64,000 bases of DNA from Saccharomycopsis phalli (Eukaryota; Ascomycota; Saccharomycetes; Ascoideales; Saccharomycopsidaceae): positions 908,501 through 972,500 of the forward strand of contig CP073213.1 in the NCBI GenBank assembly GCA_020342235.1. The letters run 5' to 3'. Below the pieces are notes generated by a model. The model ran no database searches and had not been told where the DNA came from. It saw only the letters and a program-made list of their open reading frames with translations. Made by a program: the position numbers and the translations under genes. Each line of letters begins with the position of its first letter. The stretch's first letter is position 1. Positions 1-10,800 of the stretch are shown in pieces.

Positions 1-1
1 C

Positions 2-145
2 CACCCAAGAGGTTATGGTAAAGGTTCAAGACAATGTCGTGTCTGTTCTTCTCACCAAGGTTTGATCAGAAAGTACGGTTTGGACATTTGCCGTCAATGT
101 TTCAGAGAAAAGGCTAGAGACATTGGTTTCAACAAGTTCCGTTAA
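2..145 (+). CDS. RPS29: 40S ribosomal protein S29 (uS14), 3' end only
   Basis: The first readable codon starts at base 2 and the frame runs to a TAA at 143-145, giving 47 residues. Eukaryotic S29 is about 56 residues, so only about nine N-terminal residues lie outside the window. The zinc-binding pattern CRVC ... CRQC and the C-terminus GFNKFR are diagnostic of uS14 in the small-subunit head. Codon choice (GGT, AGA, AAG, TTG) is strongly biased, as expected for a ribosomal protein gene. No intron is visible in the part present; an upstream one cannot be excluded. It points towards STE23, whose stop lies about 300 bp away on the other strand. Confidence 0.95.
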   Translation, partial: HPRGYGKGSRQCRVCSSHQGLIRKYGLDICRQCFREKARDIGFNKFR

Positions 146-452
146 GAAGGTGTGATTGCTCAAAAAGATATTTTCACATTTGTAATGTAAATTGTCAGGA
201 TTTAATATAAATTGATTATTAGTATCGTAGCGGTGGGTGGATTGTGATGCAATATTGCACCAAAATTGGAAATGAAGTTTACAAATCAATAGCCACGATG
301 AAATTTATATATACAGACGAATGATATATAGTTTGTGACGAAATAATGTGTGCCTGTCAGAACCTTTTTCTACATGTTGTACATGACATGACTATATCAA
401 TTCTATTAATTCCACGAAAACCCTTGTCGTGTTGATTACCTCACAAGCGAGT
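146..452. other. Convergent RPS29/STE23 intergenic region
   Basis: This 307-bp AT-rich gap lies between the stop codons of RPS29 (+) and STE23 (-), so it should hold both 3' UTRs and poly(A) signals. I see no RNA gene, repeat or credible small ORF in it. Confidence 0.6.
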
Positions 453-3400
453 TTATAATTTACTATCCAAGTTCTCCACTTCATCAGTAGTCTTGAAATA
501 TTCCAAGTCAGTAATTGGATTACCACAAACAGACAACGGAAACGAATTCTTAAATTCTGTGATACTAGTAATCAATTTCCCCTGTGGATACAAACTAGGA
601 ATATCCTTGTCAACGTGCTCATTTTTGCCTTTCAAGTGGACAATCAAGGACAGACCATTCAAAATATATGTTTCATAAAAACCAACCAAGTCCTGTTTAG
701 TAATTGAAGACAAATACTTCAACTTGAGCTTGGTGCAGTTGAAGTTGTAAAACTGTCCATAGATCTTGTTGGTGAAACTAGAAGACTCCTGGTTCAAGTT
801 TTTGAACTTCATCTTATTCTTGTAACTGGTATGAACGGCTTCAATTTTCTTCTCAAACTCTGCTTCCGATAGGTTCAAAATCATATCCTTCAATCCATTG
901 GTTAAAAAATGGTGGATTCGGTACTCTAAATAATGACTGGACTTAACGCTACTTTGTACCAATATCCGAAAACCAGCCATGGTTCTAGTGACTTGCAGGC
1001 TGCTAAACACAACATAGCCAAGTTGCTCCTTTGTTCTTAACTGATCAAACACTGGTTCTCTAACAACGATTTCAAGCAAGTCCAATAGAATAATTAACTT
1101 TTTGTAATTGTTGGTGTCGTACTGCAAATCATAGTAAATCTTGTATAACTCATCTATTTGGAAGTAATAGTTTATGCAAGAGTTAATGTTGTCCAATGAA
1201 TATTCATAGCGATGTGTACCTTTTATGATCAAGTTTCTGATATTTAAGCTTTGAATGTCGGCAATCGGCTTGTGTCTCAACTTGTTAAAAAAATTATCGT
1301 GGACAATAGCTTCAAAATCATCCACAATAGAGTCATCAAAATTCCCGTGAATTAAACTAGTAATATGAATTTGCTTGAATAGCAATTTAATAAACTGCTG
1401 AAAGGTGTCAAAGTTGATATAATCTTCATCATCCAAGTACGCCAATTTGGTATTTGGGTGCCACGCATTTTCTTGGATCAAAAGATATAAGTAAGACTTC
1501 ATCTGGTTATAAGGGGGTTCGTGCTGGAAATTTTTGAGTCTTCGGACCAAGTTATCTGTAATAAGCTTGAATTTTGTTTTATTGTTAAAATCAGGATCAT
1601 TTGGGAAATCAACAATTCCTGTCAAGTATTGCTTCAATAATATAAGTAATTTATCATCATAACCAAATAAGTTCAACTCCAAGCCTTTGGATGTAATGTA
1701 GAAGCCAGATTTTAAGTTCACTAAAGATCCATGGTACAAAACGTCATTTAACTTGAAGTTGATCAAGTCTCTGAAGATGCCTGTCAAGATGGCATTGATA
1801 GGTGTATAATGAGCAAACGGCAAATCAAAGAAAACAGTAATATTTCCCTTTGGAGTGAAGAATTTGTCGTCTTTCTTCAACCATATTTCCATCAAAGGAT
1901 TGTGCACCACCAACATTGGGCGGGATTTCGGAGGACATTTTTCGTTCTTGATGGAGAAGTCCTTGGGAATAAAAGAATTAGGTAATGGCAAATGTAGGTT
2001 TTGATTTAGCTCTAGTTTGGCAAAGTCTACTTTTGATGGCAATTCTTGAACCGAATATCTAGTACCATACCATTGTTCAATAGATGGAACATCAGCATCA
2101 TCTAGACTATGATTGATTAAAAACACCATGTAGTTGTTTGGATTTAAGTTATTCAAAACCTTTTTGATAGATTTGAAATCAAACTTTTTATTGTAAAAGT
2201 AATTGGCGTTCAAAATCTTGGTCTTGTCTGTCAATAATAGCTGCTGGAGATTGCTGGAGAATCCAGATACTGCGTTCATGATATTGGAGTTTTTCTCTTT
2301 AAACTTGAATTGCACTCTTGAGATGTCACTCAACTCCTTATTGACAAATAGCATTTGGTTTTCGTTCAATGTGTTTAAGTATTTGATGTATTGGAACACA
2401 ATGACAATGATTTGGTTGTAATTTTCTAACCCTTCGTCGGTCATTTCTATTTCTATATCAAACAAGTAGTTGTTGTCGGAAACATATCTGAAAGCACTGG
2501 TCAAATCCATGACCCAGTGTTTATTAACCTTCAAATAGTAGAGCAAAGACCCTTTGGACTCATGTCCTACTAAATGGCTAATATATCCACCAGGCTTGTA
2601 ATAGAAATCCTCCAGTCTACTCAAAGGCACGAAGAACCGAATCTGAATCAACTTTGTATTTTTTATCGGCTTGAGTTTCACGAGCTTGTTGAACTGCTTG
2701 TCAGTTAACAACGGGGTGCTATAACTAGGCGCGTTCAAAACGTCCAATTTGATGTTCAAGTTGCGAACATCCGAGAAGTACTTGGTGGCAAGGTTGGTCA
2801 ACTCGTCCAAGGACTGATTTCCCAAGATTGTGAGTTTCATTATATTGGAAGAGTAGTGGCTATTGTACCACCTGATCAACTCATTTCGAATGTTGATGCC
2901 TCTGGCCTCGGGGGAATGCTTCAAAGTTTGTAAATTGCCAGTGGAAAACATAGTGTAGGGGTGCGATTGATTGGCTAGAAGCTTTTCCAACTGGTGGATC
3001 CGCCATCCATCATTTTCCAAGTTCTTGTCGTTCTCTGAGTTGATGGCGAGGATTTCGCGATCTTGGCAGTCTTGGCTGAACAAAGGGTTAATAAAAAACT
3101 GGGAAAAGCGGTCCAATGCGCCGTCCAAGTACTTTGTGCCGACTTCAAAATAGTAGTTTGTATTGTAGGATGAGGTGTATGCGTTGGACCTTCCCGAATG
3201 GTTCGATAGGTAGTTTTGATATTCGTTTTCCAAGGGAAATTTTTCGGTTCCCATGAACAATAAATGCTCACAAAAATGAGCCAATCCATACAACTTGCCA
3301 GGGTCATTGGAGGATCCAATGTTTACATCCAAACAAGCCGAGGCCTTGTCAGTATGTGTGTCGTGGATCAACAAGCATTCCAATTGGTTGCCGAGCTGTA

Positions 3401-3476
3401 TGAGCCGATAGTTACGGTCATCGAGGTCCGGTTTATCTAGATTATCATCTATTAAGACTTTATAGCTCGTAGACAT
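453..3476 (-). CDS. STE23: Ste23-type insulinase-family zinc metalloprotease (a-factor processing / insulin-degrading enzyme)
   Basis: The product is 1007 aa, the usual size for the M16A inverzincin family (insulin-degrading enzyme, Ste23, Axl1). The inverted zinc motif HFCEH is at residues 67-71 and the third zinc ligand is Glu148 in INSENDKN, the same 81-residue spacing as in human IDE. Four M16 repeats with the second half ending near EQLGYVVFSS are evident. Family role: degradation of short peptides, and in yeast N-terminal processing of farnesylated a-factor. The last three residues are Ser-Lys-Leu (agt aaa tta), a perfect type 1 peroxisomal targeting signal, so a peroxisomal pool is plausible. 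The ATG at 3474-3476 gives a short natural N-terminus. AXL1 is the main alternative, but the intact HxxEH and overall match favour STE23. Confidence 0.93.
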   Translation of the reverse strand: MSTSYKVLIDDNLDKPDLDDRNYRLIQLGNQLECLLIHDTHTDKASACLDVNIGSSNDPGKLYGLAHFCEHLLFMGTEKFPLENEYQNYLSNHSGRSNAYTSSYNTNYYFEVGTKYLDGALDRFSQFFINPLFSQDCQDREILAINSENDKNLENDGWRIHQLEKLLANQSHPYTMFSTGNLQTLKHSPEARGINIRNELIRWYNSHYSSNIMKLTILGNQSLDELTNLATKYFSDVRNLNIKLDVLNAPSYSTPLLTDKQFNKLVKLKPIKNTKLIQIRFFVPLSRLEDFYYKPGGYISHLVGHESKGSLLYYLKVNKHWVMDLTSAFRYVSDNNYLFDIEIEMTDEGLENYNQIIVIVFQYIKYLNTLNENQMLFVNKELSDISRVQFKFKEKNSNIMNAVSGFSSNLQQLLLTDKTKILNANYFYNKKFDFKSIKKVLNNLNPNNYMVFLINHSLDDADVPSIEQWYGTRYSVQELPSKVDFAKLELNQNLHLPLPNSFIPKDFSIKNEKCPPKSRPMLVVHNPLMEIWLKKDDKFFTPKGNITVFFDLPFAHYTPINAILTGIFRDLINFKLNDVLYHGSLVNLKSGFYITSKGLELNLFGYDDKLLILLKQYLTGIVDFPNDPDFNNKTKFKLITDNLVRRLKNFQHEPPYNQMKSYLYLLIQENAWHPNTKLAYLDDEDYINFDTFQQFIKLLFKQIHITSLIHGNFDDSIVDDFEAIVHDNFFNKLRHKPIADIQSLNIRNLIIKGTHRYEYSLDNINSCINYYFQIDELYKIYYDLQYDTNNYKKLIILLDLLEIVVREPVFDQLRTKEQLGYVVFSSLQVTRTMAGFRILVQSSVKSSHYLEYRIHHFLTNGLKDMILNLSEAEFEKKIEAVHTSYKNKMKFKNLNQESSSFTNKIYGQFYNFNCTKLKLKYLSSITKQDLVGFYETYILNGLSLIVHLKGKNEHVDKDIPSLYPQGKLITSITEFKNSFPLSVCGNPITDLEYFKTTDEVENLDSKL

Positions 3477-4073
3477 AATCTGGAGTAATGGATAGTCTAG
3501 AAAAACAAGGTTCTATAAATAGGAAAAATAGTATACGCACTAAATTCCAGCTGGTATCGCCTCCCAGTCTCCGGGGGTGCTACAAAAAGGCATCGGGCGA
3601 AAAAAAAAAACCCTGATTACGCAACCCAGCGGTGAGTAGATAAAGAGTCTCTGATAAATAATAATAATAATGTGAATATGTATGAGAGAACGTCAAGGTG
3701 CGGCAGCGAATACAAACTTTGGGGAGCACCTGAGGAATGAGAGCTACTTAAAAAATAAAAAACAATCTGGTTTCGAGTCACTTGTGTAATTATAGGGATA
3801 TTCACTCGCGTCAGCTAAAAGACATTTATGCTAGACATACATTGCAAGCCTCAGACAGAGTTGAAAATTGATTCTCCACTATCCAGTAGCTACAACTTTA
3901 TTTGCCGCTTTCGCATATAATTGCCGACTACTGCTATGCCACATGTATGTGGAGAATGACTTAATGCGTCTTATGTAAAAACACTCATACATCACCCATT
4001 TCAGGTATCAATATCACCTGCCAGAAGCCGAGCAGGTCTGAATCAATAACTATATATGAGTACTGTACGTATA
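3477..4073. other. STE23 upstream region / VPS33 3' region
   Basis: This 597-bp gap lies between the STE23 start and the VPS33 stop, both genes on the minus strand. It contains an A-run at about 3600-3610 and an AAT microsatellite at about 3656-3671. No ORF of useful length, tRNA or snoRNA boxes were convincing. It presumably carries the STE23 promoter. Confidence 0.5.
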
Positions 4074-5978
4074 CTAATCTGTAATTCCTTGAACAATAGC
4101 GGCTTCGATCAACTTTTGGCCATTTATTATACAATCCGAGAGTATGACAAACTTTTTCAAAATTCCTTTTTCCTTCAATTGCTTTTGTATGAACCTCAAA
4201 GTCGCCACCTCCCCATACGTAATGCCTCCGATAACCACGACAAACGTAATGATTTCGGCCTTGCTGTTTACTTTTACTTCGTCCCCGTGAAGAGACTTCT
4301 TTACAAAATCCCCCTTTATGTATCTGGACAAGTCCTCCATCCCCTTGACTGCAGGGTTACTAGATTCATGGGACGTGCGTTTCATGTACCGTTTATCAAA
4401 CAAACCTTCCACAAGGCGTGTTACGATGGGTATGTATCCGGGGAATGCAAATGACGCATCTGAACTTTCTTCACCATCCACGGGCACTAGATTCAAGTAG
4501 TTTCGCAACCCTGAAAAGTCTCTGATGTCACCCTTGACGTCACTGGAAGTCGTGAGAAGCCCGGTCAGTTCTCTGGCGTAAAACAAACGCATCTTATCCA
4601 AGTTCTGCAAGGTTAGCAAGTGTCTGACACCAAAGTTTGAAACGATTTCGTTTTTCAAGAGGTGATAATTTTTCTCATTGACTCCGTTTTTCACCACGCT
4701 CAACAAACAGCAAAGCCGGAGGGTGTCAATGACACCCATTCCCGCATACACCATGTTGATAATGTGCTCGGTGGTCTTTTTGTAGTCGTAGTAATTCTCC
4801 AAGATGCTCTGCTCCAACTCCAAGATCTTGGAGAAGAGCTCGTCGCCCTCCTGCTTCACGTTGCTGAGAATGTCTTCGGCGATATGCGTGTGGCTTTTTA
4901 AGTTAAACTGCTGCTTCTGCAACCCTGACAACTTGCCGACAAATTCCTTCACCTGCGAGATTTTCTTCACCTTGTGCCGCTCGTCAAACTGGGTTTGTAG
5001 CGACTTTGCATAGGTGTTCAACACCGGGCCGACTGACGAGAAGTTCAAGTCCTTAATGTCATTGAGGATCGTGTCGCCGTCAAAGTCAAAGGTGATTTTC
5101 TCGTGGTTGAAGTCGACGACGTTGCCAGTGTAGTCGTAGAACTCGTCCACCAAGCCAAGATACGTCAACTGGTGGAGCAACGGAGTGACAAAGTCCAGGT
5201 TCCGCTGGAAAATTAACAAGTCAAAGAACTGGCCGCTGGAGTTGCGCGTGAGACTGTAGTTTAGGGCATCCGAGCTGCGGACAATCTCCTGTTGTTTACG
5301 TTGTAGCGGGTTCAACGAAGAAGAGTACTCGGTCTGAAGCCGGCTAAACACCTCGTACAACTGCTTGGACTTGTCACCCTGGTACACTATATTATTGAAC
5401 TTGACGAGCTCGGGAAACTGCTTAGAGAGTGAGACCAAGCTGCTTGCGAGGTTGTAGATGGGCTCGTCAATGTCGTTGATGTACAAGTCCTTGAGGCCGG
5501 AAGTCTCCAAAGATAACAAGTCAGCGTCCAAGACGCTGGGGCTGAGCTGCCATTGGTAGAATTCCAACTCACCCTTGACCCCAATCTGCTCGAGCTGGTA
5601 CTCAAAGGCGCCCAGGAGCCCACCCTCGACTATACAGGACACCTGAACCTTTTTGTCCATGCTCTGGAGCTGGGCCCACTTCTGGCGAATGAGCTCGGGG
5701 TTCTTGAGGTCGTTGCTGCAGAGCACAATGAAGCTGTTGAGATTCGCGTCACCCAAGTTGAGGCTGATCTCCTCATCGAGCCATAGGACGCTGTGGATGT
5801 TGCCGTGCTCTTTCAAGACGTTGAACTTGGACAAGAGATTCAACCGGGTGGTCAACGACCGGTCAAGGATTAAAATGTGCCGGGTCCCTGGAACAGCACT
5901 AAAGACTGCCAACAACGATTCCAAGCATTTCTTGTTCACCTGCTGGACGTCAAACCGCAACGGAGTCAATGCAACCAT
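4074..5978 (-). CDS. VPS33: Vps33, Sec1/Munc18-family subunit of HOPS/CORVET
   Basis: The 634-aa product is a Sec1/Munc18 (SM) protein. The central segment LLIFQRNLDFVTPLLHQL followed by TYLGLVDEFYDY is the hallmark of the Vps33 branch rather than Sec1, Sly1 or Vps45. The C-terminal block ending in a strand-rich FVVVIGGITYGEVATLRFI is also typical of SM domain 3. Family role: the SM subunit of the HOPS and CORVET tethering complexes, which nucleates SNARE assembly at endosomes and the vacuole. The ATG at 5976-5978 gives an N-terminus with no signal or membrane segment. It is divergent from RNY1, with 229 bp between starts. Length is close to the 650-690 aa seen in other fungi. Confidence 0.92.
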   Translation of the reverse strand: MVALTPLRFDVQQVNKKCLESLLAVFSAVPGTRHILILDRSLTTRLNLLSKFNVLKEHGNIHSVLWLDEEISLNLGDANLNSFIVLCSNDLKNPELIRQKWAQLQSMDKKVQVSCIVEGGLLGAFEYQLEQIGVKGELEFYQWQLSPSVLDADLLSLETSGLKDLYINDIDEPIYNLASSLVSLSKQFPELVKFNNIVYQGDKSKQLYEVFSRLQTEYSSSLNPLQRKQQEIVRSSDALNYSLTRNSSGQFFDLLIFQRNLDFVTPLLHQLTYLGLVDEFYDYTGNVVDFNHEKITFDFDGDTILNDIKDLNFSSVGPVLNTYAKSLQTQFDERHKVKKISQVKEFVGKLSGLQKQQFNLKSHTHIAEDILSNVKQEGDELFSKILELEQSILENYYDYKKTTEHIINMVYAGMGVIDTLRLCCLLSVVKNGVNEKNYHLLKNEIVSNFGVRHLLTLQNLDKMRLFYARELTGLLTTSSDVKGDIRDFSGLRNYLNLVPVDGEESSDASFAFPGYIPIVTRLVEGLFDKRYMKRTSHESSNPAVKGMEDLSRYIKGDFVKKSLHGDEVKVNSKAEIITFVVVIGGITYGEVATLRFIQKQLKEKGILKKFVILSDCIINGQKLIEAAIVQGITD

Positions 5979-6207
5979 GCTCGTGCCTGGGGGAGTCCAA
6001 AATTATGTCCGTGCATTCCCAACATGGCTGCAAATCACGTCCTCGAGCATAATCACAATGCTGCCTTGCGCACCCAATTCCATCGTAACTTGCTGTATAT
6101 TCGACAACGTGCTCGCCGATATTTGGGTTCAAGGCACCTGTCGTGTTTTCCCTTCTGGGAACACCCTGAGCCATATAAATGCTCTCTGGATGCCCACTGC
6201 TCACCAC
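5979..6207. promoter_or_regulatory. VPS33/RNY1 divergent promoter with TATA box on the RNY1 side
   Basis: 229 bp separate the two divergent start codons. A TATA-like ATATAAAT at 6173-6180 lies 28 bp before the chosen RNY1 ATG. The open frame of RNY1 continues upstream through this region into the VPS33 gene, but without a supportable start there. Confidence 0.45.
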
Positions 6208-7032
6208 ATGTATTCCTCCGTTGTATCCTCCTTCTTGCTCGTATCGTCTGTCATTGCCAGCCCAATTACTCCTGCTTGGCAGAACCACATTGACTTGTTC
6301 ACCACCAAGTCGCGCTGCACTAAAGAGCTCTTGTCCTGCTCGTTTGGAAACTCCGCCGTTGATAGCTGCTGTGTTGAAAACCCAGGCGGAGTGGTCTTGT
6401 TCACCCAGCTCTGGGACACTGACGTCCCAAACTCGCCGTCACATAGCTGGACAATCCACGGGGCCTGGCCTGATAATTGCGACGGGAGCTACGGGTCGTT
6501 TTGCAACTTTGAAAACACCGAAGCCACCGATATTGAAGCCACTCTCCAGGCACATGGCCAGACCGAGTTGCTTGACTACATGAACCGCTTCTGGCTCAAC
6601 AACAACGGCACCAACAATGACTTTTGGCTACACGAGTTCAACAAGCACGGAACCTGCATGTCCACTCTCAGACCGAGCTGTTACAGCAACTACACTCAGG
6701 GCCAGAACGTCGTCGACTTCTTCAAAATGGCCGTCAGACAGTTCCACTACTTGCCGACATTCACCTGGTTGGCTGACGCGGGAATTGTGCCTTCATACAG
6801 CTCCACTTACAAGGCCGACGACATCCAGGCTGCACTTACAAAGGCCTACGGCTACGAAGTGTTCCTTGGGTGCACCAACGGAACGATCTTAAACGAGGTA
6901 TGGTACTTTCACCATGCCCAAGGGTCGCTTCTCAGCCAGAACTTTGTCAAGATCAATTCCTTGACCAACTCTACATGCAAAGGTGATGTACACTACCTTC
7001 CTAAACAGGGCCAGTCTTTCAAGCTCTGGTAA
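6208..7032 (+). CDS. RNY1: Secreted/vacuolar ribonuclease T2
   Basis: From the ATG at 6208 the product is 274 aa and opens with a clear signal peptide (MYSSVVSSFLLVSSVIASP). Both RNase T2 active-site blocks are present: SWTIHGAWP with His84, and LHEFNKHGTC with His142, Glu143, Lys146 and His147. Paired cysteines and several N-glycosylation sequons fit a secretory protein. Family role: endoribonuclease that cleaves RNA via 2',3'-cyclic phosphates; yeast Rny1 resides in the vacuole or is secreted and cleaves tRNA under stress. The frame is open far upstream, but the signal peptide and the TATA at 6173 argue for 6208, or 6190 six residues earlier. It ends soon after the catalytic domain, so the long C-terminal extension of S. 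cerevisiae Rny1 is absent. Confidence 0.92.
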   Translation: MYSSVVSSFLLVSSVIASPITPAWQNHIDLFTTKSRCTKELLSCSFGNSAVDSCCVENPGGVVLFTQLWDTDVPNSPSHSWTIHGAWPDNCDGSYGSFCNFENTEATDIEATLQAHGQTELLDYMNRFWLNNNGTNNDFWLHEFNKHGTCMSTLRPSCYSNYTQGQNVVDFFKMAVRQFHYLPTFTWLADAGIVPSYSSTYKADDIQAALTKAYGYEVFLGCTNGTILNEVWYFHHAQGSLLSQNFVKINSLTNSTCKGDVHYLPKQGQSFKLW

Positions 7033-7238
7033 TACACATTACCCGTCCCACGCGTAGTATAAATATCCAAGCGGTGAGTAATTTTCAGTGAATCAATTTT
7101 ACCGGAAATATTTGCCACGATGAATTAACAATACTATATCAGGTTATTTCATTGCCATATACTATATGATTTCATTTCCTAGATCAAATATCCTCATTAG
7201 GAAGTTTGGACTCTGCTTTCTGCAATAGTTTCCAAATG

Positions 7239-7823
7239 TCAATGAAGGGATGACATTGTACTTTTCTCTAATATGTAGCAATCAGGCTCGGTCCCACGCA
7301 GTCTGTCCATCGTCTCAGATTCAGCCCTAGGCCACCAGTCAATCACTCGGTACCCGTGCTCCTCATACCATTTCTTCGCCCGGTGGTTCACACCAAACAC
7401 AGTCAACTGGCTGTTCATTTGTAGTCTTTGTTGGCACCGGTGGAACCCATCAAGCAACCTCAGTCCCAACTGCTGGCCTTGGTACTGCCTCACAATATGT
7501 ATCTCGTACAAGTAGAGCACCGGCTGGCCGTCTTCTTCCACTACAGCAAACGATATAAAAGCAGCATCGACTTCGCCCCGATATACCACAAAGATCATTT
7601 CCTCCGCATCTTTTCTCATCTCGTTGAGCTTCTCATCTCGCCAGTATCGTCCGTTGACCTTTCGGTAAGTAACACCTAGCCCGTCGTCAATGATGCGTAG
7701 CAATCCCATCAATACGCCATTACTAATATCATGGCTTGTATATATTGACCGCGTTAGTCTGCTCTTGTTTACTATTACGCTTTCCGGGAACTCCTCGCCT
7801 GCAATCTTGTAGAGCAGCGACAT
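7239..7823 (-). CDS. NAT4: Nat4/NatD N-alpha-acetyltransferase of histones H4 and H2A
   Basis: 194 aa from the ATG at 7821-7823; the open frame extends 19 codons further to a GTG, which I do not use. The GNAT fold is recognisable: LYLYEIHI (beta-4), the acetyl-CoA loop in QYQGQQLGLRLL, LTVFGVNHRAKKWYEEHGY, and a terminal DCYILEK. These blocks line up in order with yeast Nat4 and human NAA40, including the upstream YRKVNGRYWRDEKLNEM segment. NatD acetylates the N-terminal Ser of histones H4 and H2A. The loop reads GQQLG where most relatives have GxGxG, a small deviation. It is divergent from MMS22 with only 58 bp between start codons. Confidence 0.85.
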   Translation of the reverse strand: MSLLYKIAGEEFPESVIVNKSRLTRSIYTSHDISNGVLMGLLRIIDDGLGVTYRKVNGRYWRDEKLNEMRKDAEEMIFVVYRGEVDAAFISFAVVEEDGQPVLYLYEIHIVRQYQGQQLGLRLLDGFHRCQQRLQMNSQLTVFGVNHRAKKWYEEHGYRVIDWWPRAESETMDRLRGTEPDCYILEKSTMSSLH

Positions 7824-7881
7824 TGGTCCAAAATATTTTTTTTCAGACGCGTATCTACGCGAAGAGCCACATGGAATCACA
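7824..7881. promoter_or_regulatory. 58-bp NAT4/MMS22 divergent promoter with MCB-like elements
   Basis: The whole space between the two start codons is 58 bp. It contains ACGCGT at 7847-7852, the MluI cell-cycle box bound by MBF in yeasts, plus a second half-like ACGCGA at 7857-7862. MBF-type G1/S control would suit a histone N-acetyltransferase and a replication-repair ligase subunit; this is inference from the motif. Confidence 0.45.
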
Positions 7882-10800
7882 ATGACAGACGTTGACGACT
7901 CAGAGACCGAGTTGGATCTAGATATCGGTGATGTGGACTACTCCTTGTTGATAAATAATGTCAAGCTATCAATCACCAACAATCGGCACCGCGACTGGCT
8001 AATAATCCAGAGTGCCAAGTACATGAACATCAAGCTGTTGATCAACTCAGCTCTTAATGAGGCAAAGTATCAGCTAATCATCGAATCCCAGGGACCAGAT
8101 GCCTCAGAGAAAGAAGACGCGGGCTTTCCGCAAAATCAGCCCGCGGAATTGCCTCCCGAACCCGAGAGCGTGCCTCAACCAATTAATATTCCTGCACAAA
8201 CAAATCAGTGGGTGCCCACTAGAACATTTAGGCCCCGGACTCTTAAACAAATGAAGCCTTATCTGGTGGATAAGTACGAGCACAAGGCGCAATTAGAAGG
8301 CGATTTGAAGCGTGCAAGTTTGATTGAACGAGCGGCATTGGAGAACGAGCTGGAGCTATTGGAGCGTCTTAGACAGGAGGATATTCAAATCCGTAACGAA
8401 AGAATAACCAGAGTTTTGGAAAAGGAAAGACGCAAAGAAGCACGTCGGCATATTGACAACAGCATTTTCGATGATTCCAGTGACGAAGAGATTGCCAATG
8501 TCGCTGACAAAGATTTCTTGGGCGAATTGCTCTCTCAGGAACTGGAAACGCTGCAAAGTGAGTCTCTGGAGAACGAATCTATAGACGAACTCAATGACTT
8601 GAAGCAAAAGTTGGGGAAGTGCCAAGTACTACCAAAGTCTTATCTAAGAACTTTATCCAAAGAAAAGGCCAAGGTGATACGACAGTATTCCAGACGAAGT
8701 TTATCTCCAAGAAAAGGGTTGGCCACAAGAAAAATGGCTGGGCAAGCCAACAGAATTTTCTCTGAGGTAGAATTAGAGGGTGTTCCAAATGAGCCTCAAG
8801 GTATTTTGGACGAGTCTCTGAATATTCCATATGAATCACTGGATATTCTAGGTGATGATAGGACTTTTCCAGAATCTCTGGCTTTTTCAGAATCTACTTC
8901 TTTTCCAGAGTCTCGGGCATTTCCAGATGAATCTCAGAGTAGACATGCTATCCAACCACAAAGTATACATAGAAACGAAACACAGCATAGACATATGTCA
9001 CCAGATATATCTTACAAGAACAACTACATTGAAGTGCATTCTGAAAGCGACTCAGATGACATTGTGGAGGATAGAACCTCTGGCATAGACAGAATGTTGA
9101 GTTCAAGGGGCACAAGTAGGACAATAACCAGAAGTAAATCAACTGGATTGAGAAAATACGGTTCAAAAGGCAAATCAGGAGGCTCCAAATCACTTGTTCG
9201 TCTGAAGTCTGAGTCAAAGTTCTCTGGAAGAGAAGCACCAGCCCGGAGAATCGATGCAAGACTGGGAGGACCATATATTAACTGGAGAACCATAGATAGG
9301 TTGCCAGTTAGAAATCTGTCGGGAGAATATAAACAGCGGAAAAGTGGAGATCAGAATATTACGGAACGGAAAAATAAAGACATGAGAAAGGAACAGAGTA
9401 AAGAACAGAAGGAACCCAAAAAACCAAAGAGGTACAGAAAGATATACAAGCATTTCAAGGATACCGAGCATTATGAATTTGCTAGAAATCCTAAATTGCA
9501 AACTATTCAGATTGAATCTGTGAGTGGAAAGTTTCAAATTCCTAGAGTTCGGCGACACAATCAGATCTTTCTGGAAAAGCAGAGGCAGGATCATCTATAC
9601 ACCATGCAAATGTATGAGGAAATCATCAACAACACTCCCAAGGCATTGAAAATATACAGTCTTCGAGATGTGAAGTTTCCCAAGAATTCTCTTGTTGGGA
9701 TATTGGCACTTCCGCAATTTGAAAAGCCTGTCGTTGGGGTAGACACTTGGGCCCCAAAGACTTCTTTTCGAGACATTGAAACGGACTTGTTGTATTTCTA
9801 CAGCGATCTTCTCAGGAACATTCTGTCAGAGAAGTATGACAGTAACGAATTATTTGAAAAGCTCAAGAGTATCACCGAGACTATCCTGGGAAGTAGTTCT
9901 GATAATGCCGCGAGGTGCGTAAATGATATTGAACGGTTTATTAGCAATAGTATCAGTGTGTTATCCGTTAAAGCCCAGCAGAATGGTGAAGTTAACAAGT
10001 TTAGTTTTGTTCTCATTTTTTTCCCCATCATCCAGTTGTACATTTTGTCAAGAATTAACCCCAGCATTCGCATGGAGAAATTCCGAAGATATTCCAAGAT
10101 GTACTTTGACTTGCTCATGTCATGTTGGTGTCCTTTGGAGTTTTATAATATCTTGGTTAATACCTTGGATAATAATTCTACGGTTATGTATGATATCTTG
10201 AAGATACTCCAAGTTGCCGGCGGCATGGATGTTATCAGTGAATCGTTTTCTGATGGTGCAAACTACAGCGCAAAGTTGGATTTCTTGTTGATATTTGCCA
10301 GTTTCATGGGTGACGATTGGGGCTTGGTTGACTTGATTATTCAGAAGAGTCCCAATGAATATGAAAGTAACAAGAAGATATTTGTTAGTGTAATAACACT
10401 CATATATGATTATGGCTGGCCCAAGAATCAAACTCCTTTAAAATCGCTAATAAAGTTATTGAAACGGAACAAGTTTGTGAGTTTCCCTGATGAGAGGTTG
10501 GATTTTAGCTTGTACGACAAGCTTGACTTTCGCAAATTCAAGTATGACGACAGTCTCAATAATTTGTTTATCAAGTTGGCCGTGAACATTCTTGATGAGC
10601 AGCTGGACTCAGTGGGGAAGTTGGTGCAATTCTTTGAGCCTAGCATCAACATTGATAGCAGCGAGCCGGATGTGTTTTTGCAGACGTTCATAAACAAGGT
10701 GAACATATACATGATGAATAGTAAGTTGACGAGGACCAATTACACCAGCATAATGGTGAAGTTGACGAGGACATTGACTCAGAAGAATAGTCGACCGTTT

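Noticed and set aside
3760-3800. tRNA B-box-like GGTTTCGAGTC
   Set aside because: No A box or cloverleaf could be formed around it, and the motif has an extra T.
5653-6207. Upstream extension of the RNY1 frame, overlapping VPS33
   Set aside because: It would place a signal peptide internally and lies antisense to the conserved VPS33 coding region. The signal peptide and TATA box support 6208.
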